From Ligula intestinalis (taxonomy: Eukaryota > Platyhelminthes > Cestoda > Diphyllobothriidea > Diphyllobothriidae), in NCBI GenBank assembly GCA_036362985.1, contig JAYGXS010000004.1, positions 39,028,626 to 39,092,625 of the forward strand: a DNA stretch of 64,000 nt. The letters are read 5' to 3'. The position numbers and the translations under genes are program-made. The notes under the pieces are model-generated. The model was given only the letters and a program-made list of their open reading frames with translations. It ran no database searches and was not told the DNA's origin. Below are positions 49,146 to 58,586 of this stretch, piece by piece; positions within the stretch are counted from its first letter, which is position 1, and the number at the start of each line of letters is the position of its first letter.

Positions 49146-52100
49146 TGTAAGAAACAAACAGAGCTTAACGTTTTCTCGCTGCCCAGGTTTGTCAAGAATA
49201 TAAGTCTGATGATCGGTCTATAATGGGCTTTTTGTAGTACAATTCGGATTCCATTGAGCCTTTTCTCGTTTGACATAATAAACAAGCACGCCATGCAACT
49301 GCCAGAGAATATTCTTCGCTGTCATCGGGGGGGGGGGGGGGTATAGTTCAAAATGACTTCTGAAATGAGACTAGATAACTCCCAGAACTGTTTAATCACG
49401 TCAACGATTTATCGCATTGCCTCTCTCAACTCCATTGTCGTTTTCAAGATAACTAACCGAACAAGGTATTAATAGTACTTTCAAATTGAACAGTTGCCGA
49501 TGCGTACTAAAAGTCACTCACTAAGCAATGAAATCAACAAACTGTACTGCGTGTAAATTGGCTCACTCTTTTGGAGTAGTACTCGGAAAAACATTCGTTT
49601 ACAGAGAGGGTTGGAATATTTAATTACTTTACTTTATCCTAAATAAAAGTTCTCTTGAGGATTCCGAAATGTACAGACGTCAAGAATGTGAAATAAACGG
49701 GTCAAGTTGTGATCTATATTGAAATGCTAATGACTTGCTTAAGGAAGCGGAAGCCTGTGTACGCTGATTAGAGTTGAAATGTAGCGTTCAGTAGTCGGCA
49801 TATTGGTTTTTTAAATGAATATCTAACTATCGATTTTGTTTTCGCCTGTATCCATTGAAAAATAAAACTGAGATTGCTTTTCTATTATTAATTAATTTGC
49901 CCACAGTCTAACAATGTTGATTATATGTACACTAAATCAAGTACTTTTTAAATTAAAGTAATATTAATTTCGGGATTTTTCTAACACAGGCCCCTTAATC
50001 CGTCTGAGCTTTTATCCGCCCTTCTGGAATTCACTTATGTTCAGGGGGCAAGATTTCCTTTTAATTCCATTTTTCTTCAAACATCAAGCATTCCCACATT
50101 TACTTTCTTTCGAATGATTCTTTTGATTCTCACTCGATGACTAAAAGACCCTTATCGTCAATTATTCTCAATTCTAATATCCTTTCAAAGCTTTCTGGAA
50201 CATTTGGTTGTCGGATGAGGATCATGAATTGGGCAAATTTTGTAATTAGCGACAGTAAAAGTGAATGAGTATTCAAATAAGTAAAAGAACTCAATGAAAA
50301 GTGTGAGGATATACAATCCTCACATGCCAACTAAAATGAATATAATGCAGAGCTCTAACAAATGATCAGGCAAATGTTCGTTAATGTTTACTTCGAACGT
50401 AGTTTTTTGACTTTTGGCGAAATAAGCGTGGAAAATATTCTTAAATTACCCATGTATCCAAAGACTCTTTTGCGGGTGTTGAACAGTACAGTTCTTATAT
50501 ATTTCGGCAATAACGCTTTTGAATGTGGTAAGCTATCTAAAGCGAGCCGAGGCTTTAAAGTATTTTTAAGGAACATACAGACGCTGAATTTTACAGTGTT
50601 ACACCTGGACAAAGTTTTAGATGAAAACCCAGAGTTCAATAAAGTAGGTGCTTAGTTGTATATGGCGGAAGTTTTATCCTTATCATACTTTAAGTTTCCA
50701 AGAGAGAGGATATATTGAAGGAAGGAAAAAGTGAGCCTTGCAGCCTATTTATCGCGATATTGAACCTACGTGTGAGGAAATACCAGTATATAGGATGTTA
50801 TTCGGCCATACATTCCTTATCCACCGTTACAATGTCGCCTTGAGGATTTTTAGTTTTCTCTGGATGATGTTCATGATTTCATTCGCATCTATGCACTTAA
50901 ATTTGAGGGATTCAGTTCCGGCAAAAATTTACTGAACAAGGACACTTGCAGAACTAAAATGCATTTTTAGCCTTCCTACAGTAGACGGCTTCAGTTTGCA
51001 AAACACATGAGTGTGATCCGTTGGCTCATGCTAGCATTTGGTGAAGTTAATAATTTCGTTCCCCTCCTACACATACATACTTTCGAGCAACGGAACTCCG
51101 CAAAAGTTAATGCCCGGAGTAACGTCTAAAACACACGCCACGAAACCTTTCTTTCAAGCTGGCTTTGAAGACACGTTGGCAGTATCAGTTCTGATGCTAT
51201 AATCTCATCATGGTTCTCGCGGATCAGTGGTTGCCTACTTAGCCTTAAATTCGTACATTGTGTTGTAATTTTTTTCCAGGTATAGAAGAATCGATTTACT
51301 ATTTCCCATTTCCGATAAAGTGAAAAACTTAGGGAAGTGGGCTTTGCCCCTGACACCTGTGCTTACATAGATTATTTTGGGCCAAGGCATTGAAAGTTAA
51401 GTTTGTGTATGAATGAAGTGAGATTCCGAAGCGGCGAACTTCCAGATTTCTTTCAAGGCTTATTATTCTCTGTATATCTAATTAACTGATGATGAATAAG
51501 CAAGGATGCAAATACAAGGCGGAAAAAGAACGTTGTGAGTCGATAAAATGCTGGTCATTTTTGGAGGCTCGAATGTGTCCGCAAAATGTGTGTGGAACGC
51601 CCCAAAACAAAGTTTTCCTATGTAAAAGCATTCAAGCCCCTTCAACAATTAAAGACCAAACCAGGAAGCTACAGACGTAAAAAGTTGAGCAAAAACTGTC
51701 CACGCACAAGGAGCATCTGAAAGACCCTATCACCAGCTTTTGATAGACATTATGCCTCAGTTCTTTCTACAGTAGAGACACGTGGAACTGATGTATGCGC
51801 AGTGTGGTTGCAGGAAGGGCTTGCCTTTATACTTTCCCATGGAGTTTATGTTAGAAATAATTCAGCAATAGCCTCCCGGGTATTCCTTTTATGGTAGGTA
51901 TCCTTTTCCCACTCAAGTAAGAAGGACATTCCAGGAATGATTTATGAACCAATCGACGTCTCCATTGGTTGGGACGAATGTCCATTTTTAAAGTTTCAAA
52001 TTCAGCCACATACTTTTATCATTGTGGTGTTTGGCCAGATGTCTATTCACAACTTTCAGATGCAAGTGTTTGGGCACCTTATAAGCATTACTCACCTTCA

Positions 52101-52200
52101 AAATACTGTCCCTAAGATGATACACAGTTCCACTATTCGAACGATTTTTATATTCAGTTCACGAATGAATGCGAAGGTTGGCGATCAAGGTACTTGTATG
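49146..52200. other. Gene-free stretch
   Basis: This is AT-rich sequence without recognised genes or transposon proteins. A G homopolymer of about 14 bases lies at 49,327-49,340. Short open frames at 50,362-50,655, 50,738-50,935 and 51,937-52,278 (+) have no recognisable domains. Confidence 0.5.
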
Positions 52201-52201
52201 G

Positions 52202-52242
52202 ATGAGGAAGAAGGCACCAGCTCGACCTGCCTTCTTCCTCAT
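52202..52242. repeat. Perfect 15 bp hairpin
   Basis: ATGAGGAAGAAGGCA (52,202-52,216) pairs perfectly with TGCCTTCTTCCTCAT (52,228-52,242) around an 11-base loop. It directly precedes a LINE-like tail (52,236-52,300). It may be a small foldback formed at that insertion. Confidence 0.7.
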
Positions 52243-52300
52243 ATTCAGTTCATTTCACTTTTATTAAGGGAAGGATAGGCAAACATCTTTGAGCTCGCCG
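52236..52300 (-). repeat. LINE-like 3' tail, second copy
   Basis: It matches 25,432-25,500: TTCAGTTCATTTCACTTTTA, then TTAAGGGAAGGATAGGCAAA and an A/T-rich ACATCTTTGAGCTC segment. Only this terminal part is recognisable. Confidence 0.4.
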
Positions 52301-52924
52301 TTGGTGACACAGGGACTAAGAAATGCATATACGCAGGATAAAAATCCAAAAAAGAGATCGTTTACGTAATTGAAGACGAAAAGCGGACCGGTTTTACGAA
52401 TAGTATAATTACATGTGTAAGTATTCGCTCAGGAATAGTACCCCGACTAATCGGTGCTACCAAAGCACACGAGCCAATAGGTGGAACAAAAGCGAAAAGA
52501 GCAGGCAGTGAAAGAACTCCATGGATATTTTATTGAAAATATAAAATTTTGAATGCGATTTGATAGGAAAATATTCGCAAGGTAGGAGTATCCCGCTGAC
52601 TGTTTGAGGCAAGACAGGGGAGCCCATTCCGGGATTCATCAGCATACTAAGTGTTACAACGAGGAGGGAGCCGTAGAGGTCACGAGATAATCATTCATGT
52701 GCCAGTAATGCGACTATGATACGCCCTCGCGGATTTCCAAGTCTGCTGAAAAGGTGACGAAAGTAGGAGACCCCGCCACGATTGTCAACAGTCTGTTGCT
52801 ATGTTGAGACAAAGTAAATAAATCTATAGGTGATGAATCTGACCGGCAGGGTATATAATAACTGAAAATTACTCAAAATGGAAAGCAATGCTATAAGAAT
52901 ACAATTTGTTTTCGCATGTGTCAA

Positions 52925-53225
52925 GACTACGGAGGTCGAGTGTTATAATGGACACGGTTATATCCGTCCAGGTTCCTCTTAAAGACTTCAAATGGAGCGG
53001 ATACAAAAACATCTAGGGACAGAGCATTCCAGACTTCGACCACTCTGTTGCAAGAGAAGAAAATCCATGTGTTCAGCTTGACCCCAGTTACGCGCATTTT
53101 GAAAAAAATGACCTCTAAATTTCGCAGTTGTTCCTAACTCGAAGACGTCACTAGGCACAAGACAGCAGTCTTGACTGCGCATGATACGGAATATTTGTAT
53201 CAGGTCATCTCGTAAATGTATGCGT
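52925..53225 (-). pseudogene. LINE reverse transcriptase C-terminal relic
   Basis: The minus strand reads LRDDLIQIFRIMRSQDC and VFELGTTAKFRGHFF, then after a one-base shift VKLNTWIFFSCNRVVEVWNA and SAPFEVFKRNLDG. This is the typical end of CR1/Jockey-type LINE proteins (GDLI...FRIM; NFFSNRVVxxWNxLP; SVNSFKxxLD). The rest of the RT is absent. It is not the same subfamily as LINEs A-C, whose C-terminus reads differently. Confidence 0.65.
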
Positions 53226-53234
53226 GATCAGAAA

Positions 53235-53540
53235 TGCTGCCTTCTCAGCTTTTTCCGAACTAACATTGTTAAGTGCTTTCAGAAATGTTTTACCATGTCC
53301 TCAATTATAAAAACGCTTTGCCTTTAGATTTTCTTTATGCTTGAGAATACGAAGAAGCTGCAGGGAGGCAGGTCGGGTAAGTAAGGGGAGTAAAAACAAT
53401 TGCCATGCAATTTTTCATCAAAGGTAGTTGATGTTGAACGCTGCAAGAGCAATTGCGCTGTCATGATGAAGCAGCAAGTCCGCCGATCACCACGATTTAG
53501 GTTGTCTTGGTTCCACCTGCCTAGCCCAATCACTAAGCAC
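53235..53540 (-). pseudogene. Mariner transposase relic (catalytic C-terminal part)
   Basis: The minus strand reads LLLHHDSAIALAA (equivalent of the mariner HHDNAPAHT box with the second catalytic Asp), then in a neighbouring frame SPYLPDLPPCSFFVFSSIKK (equivalent of PPYSPDLAPCDFFLFPKLK with the third Asp), then IEDMVKHF and KALNNVSSEKAEKAAF, matching the C-terminal helix. Stops and frame changes between the blocks show it is dead. Inverted terminal repeats were not found. Confidence 0.65.
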
Positions 53541-53731
53541 TTACAAGTAATATTTTTTGTTTGTTGAAATGCATTGCTCCGTAAATGTTTTCATCGCAAA
53601 ATCACTCGGAGCGCTGGGAGTGAGTTAAATAAAGCAATCCTTCTGATGAATGCGAAAGAATACTCGTATTCCAGGAATTTCTATTGGTAAAGGAGACATA
53701 TAGTCGATCACTGGAACAAAATTTATTTTTT

Positions 53732-53772
53732 CCTGAGCTTTCGTGCTCTTACAAGAGCCCATCGTCAGAGGT
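53732..53772 (-). ncRNA. Hammerhead ribozyme-like motif 3' of a Penelope relic
   Basis: The minus strand contains CTGACGA, stem II (GGGCTC...GAGCAC around a short loop), CGAAA, then AGCTC. The only departure from the CUGAUGA consensus is at position 7, which is variable in hammerheads. Stem III would be the two-base-pair AG-CU with no loop, as described for PLE hammerheads that act as dimers; CUC is the cleavage triplet. Three stem I pairs (CCT with AGG) flank the core. It lies 3' of PLE endonuclease text (P3a). Confidence 0.55.
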
Positions 53773-54215
53773 GGAGAAACAGTAACAAATGTGGAAGCTA
53801 CTTGGGGCGTGTGTACAATAACTAAAATTTTGAACTTGCAGAAAATCAATAATTGTGTGTGCTGCCGACTTGCCACTGAGGGCTGTGCTAGCCTGTGCCA
53901 GTAGGCAAGATCGACAAGTTGAGTGGAAATATTTACAGAAATAGAATCGTCAACAAAACAAGTAATTGTTATGGTGGAAGGGATGGGCAATTAAAAAGTC
54001 ATAGGAAAAGGGAAGGAGGATGAGAAGAGAGGGATTATATAGGCTTGGGCGCCAAATGGCCACGTCAGCATCGAAAGTGGGATGATTATGGAGGATGTTG
54101 GGCCAATTGATTACGGCGGGCGTCTGGATGTGATCGTTTGCAATAGCGTAAGGCCCTGTACGCTGGCGCCAATTCGACACATCTGTTGACCAAATTCTCA
54201 TCCGTGGACCAGGCT
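53773..54215 (-). mobile_element. Penelope-like element 3' end (P3a)
   Basis: Near 54,150-54,215 the minus strand reads TDENLVNRCVELAPAYRALR, the hallmark end of the GIY-YIG domain of PLEs, in a frame matching the copies at 32.8 kb and 55.2 kb. The rest, down to the hammerhead-like motif at 53.75 kb, is 3' UTR. Upstream at 54,216 it switches to a plus-strand PLE RT, so the element is cut. Confidence 0.65.
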
Positions 54216-54585
54216 CAAAGCCCACTAAAAATTGAACACCTTATGAGGTTATTAGAATTCTTCCAGAAAACTTACTTTACCTTTGCTGGAGAAACGTACG
54301 AACAGATCAAAGGAACTCCAATAGGCTCCCCGATCTCTGACTTAGTGGCAGAACTGGTTCTACAGGAACTAGAAAATATCGCCTTCGCCCAACATGAGCC
54401 TGTCTTCTGGCGCCGCTAAGTCGATGACACGTTTGTCATCATCAAGAGAAATATGCTGCAAAACTTCCATGACTTGCTCAATAAAATATTTCCTGACATA
54501 CAATTTACACGGGAAGAAGAAAAAGAGCAGCAGCTGGAGGAAATCCGAAAGAGCAACAAGCCCGTGGTGCAATTTTAAGGTGTAA
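54216..54585 (+). pseudogene. Penelope reverse transcriptase fragment (P3b)
   Basis: The plus strand reads LLEFFQKTYFTFAGETYEQI, GTPIGSPISDLVAELVLQEL, EPVFWRR-stop-VDDTFVIIKRN and DIQFTREEEKEQQLE. The Tyr codon of the YVDD catalytic box is a stop (TAA at about 54,417). Both sides of this box are otherwise clean, so a single nonsense change disrupts it. Orientation is opposite to the flanking PLE pieces, implying an inversion or separate insertion. Confidence 0.75.
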
Positions 54586-54589
54586 ACTC

Positions 54590-54720
54590 AATGACCAAAT
54601 GTTCCGGGTTTGAATCTCGGGTATTCCAAACCTGGAGATTGCATATGACTGGCTGATGACGGCAAATAAGCCAGAAATGACCATTCTGGTCTCCATTTGC
54701 TTTGTCGGATCCACTCCATT
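54590..54720 (+). repeat. SINE-like repeat carrying a hammerhead motif
   Basis: A pol III B-box-like sequence (GGGTTTGAATCTC, 54,607-54,619) is followed 35 bp later by a complete hammerhead fold. This layout recalls the S. mansoni Sm-alpha elements, which combine a pol III promoter with a hammerhead. The A box was not recognised and the borders are estimates. Confidence 0.5.
54641..54700 (+). ncRNA. Hammerhead ribozyme candidate with three stems
   Basis: The core CTGATGA is at 54,653-54,659 and GAAA at 54,674-54,677. Stem II: GGC (54,661-54,663) with GCC (54,670-54,672), loop AAATAA. Stem III: GACCA (54,679-54,683) with TGGTC (54,687-54,691), loop TTC. Stem I: GCATATG (54,641-54,647) with CATTTGC (54,694-54,700), one T-T mismatch, and a 5 nt bulge near the core as in natural schistosome hammerheads. 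Cleavage would fall after C54,693. Weak points are the C-A juxtaposition at the base of stem II and an unpaired T in stem III. Confidence 0.6.
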
Positions 54721-54764
54721 ACATACACACATATATATACATGCTAATAGAAGCGAAAATGCGT

Positions 54765-54832
54765 GTTCCCGTGATCGCTTTACCTTCTCATATAAATATA
54801 TATATATGAGAAGAAAAGGCGATCACGGGAAC
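54765..54832. repeat. Imperfect inverted repeat with about 30 bp arms
   Basis: GTTCCCGTGATCGC (54,765-54,778) pairs with GCGATCACGGGAAC (54,819-54,832), continued inward by CCTTCTCATATA against TATATGAGAAG with a few mismatches and an AT-rich loop. It lies just 3' (minus strand) of the hammerhead-like motif of PLE P4. Confidence 0.75.
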
Positions 54833-54846
54833 CATAGTTTTACTTT

Positions 54847-54886
54847 CCTGACGTTTCAAAAGCGTACAGGCTTCCGTCATCAGAGC
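54847..54886 (-). ncRNA. Hammerhead-like core of Penelope element P4
   Basis: The minus strand reads CTGATGA, then CGGAAGC, loop CTGTAC, GCTTTT, then GAAACGTCAGG. The conserved core is complete and the minimal ACGU stem III followed by C gives a GUC cleavage triplet, the arrangement reported for PLE hammerheads. Stem II (GAAGC with GCTTT) includes a G-T pair. Stem I is weak (two pairs). Confidence 0.55.
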
Positions 54887-55143
54887 TGGGGGTTGTACAG
54901 CGCCTCACAGTATTTAGAGTAGGTGGCAGTCATGCTCAAAAGGGTTTAAGCCAATGCAAAGGAAGGGGGGGGGGCGGGACATCGGAGGGATGCTCAACCA
55001 TCGACGCCTTGAGGCGAATTAGTCTCAGTCAAGGCGCCTGTCGTCAGATTCTGCTGTTCGCGTCTGTGCCACTGTCATTGATCAAAGTTGCCGTCCTGGG
55101 TCAGTGATTCTGTTAATGTTGACACTTTCAGCTGGTTTCGCAC

Positions 55144-55932
55144 CTACAGGATGAGCGGATGAAGCGAATTTGCTCCGAATTTTTGTGGTGCAGTTACTTG
55201 TGTGTCTACCTTGGGCTCTTGAGGGCCCGGATTCACGTTCCATCTAATTTGGTGTTCAATTTTTCCTTCATTATGTTTATTTCGGAGGGCTTGGTAGGCT
55301 GTGGGAAGCGACACACAACGGTTAATGGAGGTTTTCCCTGTGTGCCAGGCCTCGAGTGTTTCCCTCACCACGCGGTGATTTCCTCGACCCAGAATTTCGG
55401 CATTCTGAAAAGCAAATTTGTGTCCGGAATTCGCGCAGTGTTCCTCCACCAGCGAAAGACGCTACATCGTATCTACAACTCTACTGTGTTCTGCCATCCG
55501 GGTCTGCAGCCACTTCCCAGTCTCTCCGACATAGTCGACCGCGCAGGAATTACATTGGACCCAGTAAACGACGTTTGTGCTTTCACCTCGGGGCAGGGGT
55601 TTCTTCGGCCGCATGACGAGATGTCGTATTGTTGCCTCTGGTCGGTGGGCGATGCCGATCCCCAGGGGTTTTAATAGACGGGAGACTGTCTCCGAAACGT
55701 CGTCAATGTATGGTAGCGCGCGCCATAATTTCGGTTGTTCGGCTGCCGGCCCTCCATTCGATCGGACCTGTCTGCTGCGTTCGATGAAATTTCGAGGAAA
55801 TCCGTTGGCCAAGAAGAGACGCTGGAGGTATCGTAATTCAAACTTCCGGTCCTGCGACAATAGACAAATTGATTCGGTGCTCAACAAGTCTTCTTCCTTG
55901 TCCATACCTGGAACGCAAACCTTTTCATTCAT
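55144..55932 (-). pseudogene. Penelope linker and GIY-YIG endonuclease
   Basis: The first frame (55,462-55,932): QDRKFELRYLQRLFLANGFP, WRALPYIDDVSETVSRLLKP, RPEATIRHLVMRPKKPLPRG, then the endonuclease start NVVYWVQCNSCAVDYVGETG with the CX2C pair and the GIY-YIG-equivalent (VVYW, YVG), followed by LQTRMAEHSR. After one frame change, 55,144-55,449 gives EEHCANSGHKFAFQNAEILG, RETLEAWHTGKTSINRCVSL and AYQALRNKHN, with the catalytic Glu in RETLEAWHT. The domain nicks target DNA for priming. It is complete apart from the shift near 55,455. Confidence 0.8.
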
Positions 55933-56822
55933 TCCGTTATCATTCTCTATCTACAGTTAAATATGAGCTGTAACCTGAACGGGCAGAAGATTTTCAATAT
56001 CATAGTTTGTATTCCGTCACTCTGTTGTGCTTTTTTTGTCTTACAACAGAGCCTAAAACTAAAGAAGTATCCCGCAAACTGCTCGAATGCATGCGGAACA
56101 GTGTGTTCTGTCATCCTCAACAGAAGACTTATTTCTTATGCTCAGGAGAGTAAAATTTAACCGGTCACACTTTGCCATTTTTATCTTTACATCATGTTCG
56201 GAAAAGATAAATTAAACTGATGCGCTATTTCAAGCGATAACTTGTCACCGAACGCTTTTTAATTGACTTTAGGCGTATTAATATCGGACTTTTGTTTCGG
56301 ACGCTCATTTCTCGCGCTAATACGGCGACAAGTTAGAGTGATTCTTAAACCATGACCCAAACAGGGAGGTACATTTTAAGGAAATAAAGCACTGTTTAGG
56401 TGAATGCGTCTCAGAAACACCTTATTATGAAAATTTTTGTTAGTAGGAGTGTCCTTGGTAGTGGCTTGATATGGAAAAATGCGGAGGTCTCTGTATTACG
56501 GGAAGCGTGGGAAATTGGGGGTTTTAGGGTGGGAAAACCTGATGGATGTGGAATGAGGGGTCATTAAATAAGTACAAAAAGGGGAGTTTTTTGTTCAAGT
56601 AATTTTTATGCGCCGACTATACAGCGAAGGCATATAGCGCGAAACTTGAAAAAAGTGGTAAAAAAACGTTTTGAAGAAGAATGAAATTTGAATAGTCCAC
56701 CTTTGCGTAGGCTTGAACAGATCAGGAATCAGGGTGATGGAAAGCCAATGAAATTAATGCTTGTGTGTGTGCGGGTGTGCGCGAGGGATAATTGTCTGTC
56801 GTTAAACGTGTTGTGAATGCAA
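55933..56822. other. Gene-free spacer
   Basis: This is AT-rich sequence between PLE P4 and Gypsy G5. It contains a TGTGTGTGTG tract at 56,762-56,772. A short open frame at 55,963-56,160 (+) resembles the 66-248 (+) frame (both contain ...SLC-A(L/F)(V/F)...CS or AN-C) and may be a common noncoding repeat; see findings. Confidence 0.4.
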
Positions 56823-57356
56823 TGTAGTGTGCAAGCCACTGATCAAGTCGGAAGAGCCAGCGGTTTCGTGTTTTGGTCCGACCTGGGGCGTCGAACAGAC
56901 TGTGACTGTAGACAATTCATGAATTCCTGATCTTCGACTTCTACCTCTCCTGGGCATATTGGGTATGAGTTCAAGAAAACTGAAGGAGTAACGCAGTGGT
57001 ATGATAATGTGATGTGTAATGTCAGTGGTGTATAATGTCAGGAACGAACACGGGAAACACGTCAAAAAGGGAGATAAGGGGCCAAAGGGAAATACAGAGA
57101 CAAAAGTAGTGTCAGGGGAGATGAAAAATAGGAAAAGGGTAAAAAGGACCAAACAGAATCACGAAGACTCGTCGGTAGGTGTCACCTCCACGGGTTCTGT
57201 CTTCTGTTCCGATAGCTCACCCTTGTCTTTAACTGTAACAAAAGAGAAGAAACTCAGACAGCACCACACAGCCTAGTTCTCCTTCAGAAACCGCGGCAAA
57301 ACTCACTAAGACTCTTTTTAGGGCAATTTAAATCAAAGGTGCTCCCTCCTCTTCTA
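56823..57356 (-). repeat. 3' LTR of Gypsy element G5
   Basis: It is homologous to 61,478-61,995 in direct orientation. Both begin TGTAGTGTGC on the plus strand. In the best-aligned 217 bp (57,063-57,280) I count five differences. A purine tract (AGAAGAGGAGGGA on the minus strand) marks the internal border. The high-coordinate edge is uncertain by about 20 bp. Confidence 0.85.
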
Positions 57357-58519
57357 CGTATTCCCATCCTCAGACGGAGCCCTGTCCACAGGGCCCGCGG
57401 CAGCTGTGGTTTCCACTGTCTCCTCCGGGACGGCTATCGGTACTAGATGAAGAGGAAGGACCGGGGTTAGTTCTGCCGTGGCCGTAAGTAGCTGACCCCG
57501 GTAGGGTTTTAGCTTATCAAAATGTCCTGTGAAAGGGTGTCTGTTGGGTTGTTTGATATCTTGGAGGACGTACGTGAATGGGTGAATGACGTCGATGATG
57601 CGGTATGGGCCTTCTCCATGTTTTAAGAACTTTGCCGGTGTGCCTAATGGGGGGGATGGCCCGATATTTTCACATGAGGTCGCCCTCGAAATAAGGGGAA
57701 CTGAACGTTTGGCGGCCGAAGTCGCTTTTCTGCCGGTCATAGGCTGTCCCTAAATGTGACCGGGCTAGGTTGTATGTGAGGCGTAAAAGTTCTTGTAGTT
57801 GTAGGACGTAGTCATTGGTCGTGTGGAAGGCGGGGGATGATTGAGGCGTCCGAGTGTCGATGGGAAGCCGGAAGGTGCACCCTGTTATCATCATGAAAGG
57901 CTTAGAACCGGTGGACGAGTGGACCGTCGCTCGGTAAGCCATTAGGGCGCAGGGGAGACGTTTATCACAGTCAAGGGGGTGGTGGTCCTTAGCAAAGGCT
58001 CTATGAAGGTTGTTGAGCGTTCGGTTCGTTCGCTCAACTTGGCCATTTCCTTCTGGGTGGAAAGGTGTTGTATGTGTTTTAATATCTGCAGTATCTCGCA
58101 TACTTCGCGTAGCAACTTGCTGTCGAAGTTGGCGCCACAGTCTGAATGGAGGGAAAGGGTTGCCCCGAACCGGCAAATCCATTCATTAAAAATGGCTGTG
58201 GTAACAGAAGCCGCATCTTGTGTAAGGAGAGATATGGCCTCAACCCACTTGGTGAAGTAGTCTACTAGGACCAGGATAAAGCGGTGCTTATCGATGGTGT
58301 ATGGAAGTGCGCCAATAATGTCCACACTGACCCACTGAAATGGAAAACCCGTTTGCCTGGGCTGCAGTGGAGCACGCATGCGGTGCGTAGGATTCTTAAA
58401 GGACGCACACGTAGGGCAGGTGTTACAAAATATATGGACTTGTTCGCGAAGCCATGGCCACCAAAAGCGTTTATGGGCAGCGATTTCTGTTTTGTGTTGA
58501 CCGACGTGACCGAGTTCAT
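57354..58519 (-). pseudogene. Gypsy G5 integrase
   Basis: From 58,519 down: HHCC zinc module (GHVGQH..., HIFCNTCPTCASFKNP, read in the frame adjoining 58,379), GFPFQWVSVDIIGALPYTID (first Asp), KHRFILVLVDYFTKWVEAIS, LSLHSDCGANFDSKLL (second Asp), a frame change near 58,100, then TTPFHPEGNGQVERTNRTLN with the catalytic Glu and LMAYRATVHSSTGSKPFMMI. The C-terminal part reads FLKHGEGPYRIIDVIHPFTY and HFDKLKPYRGQL, a typical Gypsy integrase tail next to the purine tract. All three catalytic residues are present; the frame change inactivates this copy. Confidence 0.8.
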
Positions 58520-58586
58520 TATGCAGATCAGAGAGGACGGGGTTAACTAGACTACTGGGAAGGACAACTCGAGGGTACCTGGAATG

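Larger units (their letters stand above)
54840..55932 (-). mobile_element. Penelope-like element with GIY-YIG endonuclease (P4)
   Basis: It is 5'-truncated: only the post-RT region remains. The minus strand, 55,932 to 55,144, encodes the linker and endonuclease, followed by 3' UTR and a hammerhead-like core at 54,847-54,883. It shares the linker order with the PLE at 33 kb but belongs to a different subfamily judging by sequence. It is the best preserved PLE endonuclease in the window. Confidence 0.8.

Noticed and set aside
51937..52278. 113-codon plus-strand frame
   Set aside because: It runs into the hairpin and LINE tail at 52.2 kb; no motif.
57019..57276. Lys-rich plus-strand frame as a host gene
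   Set aside because: It lies wholly inside an LTR and recurs in the partner LTR.
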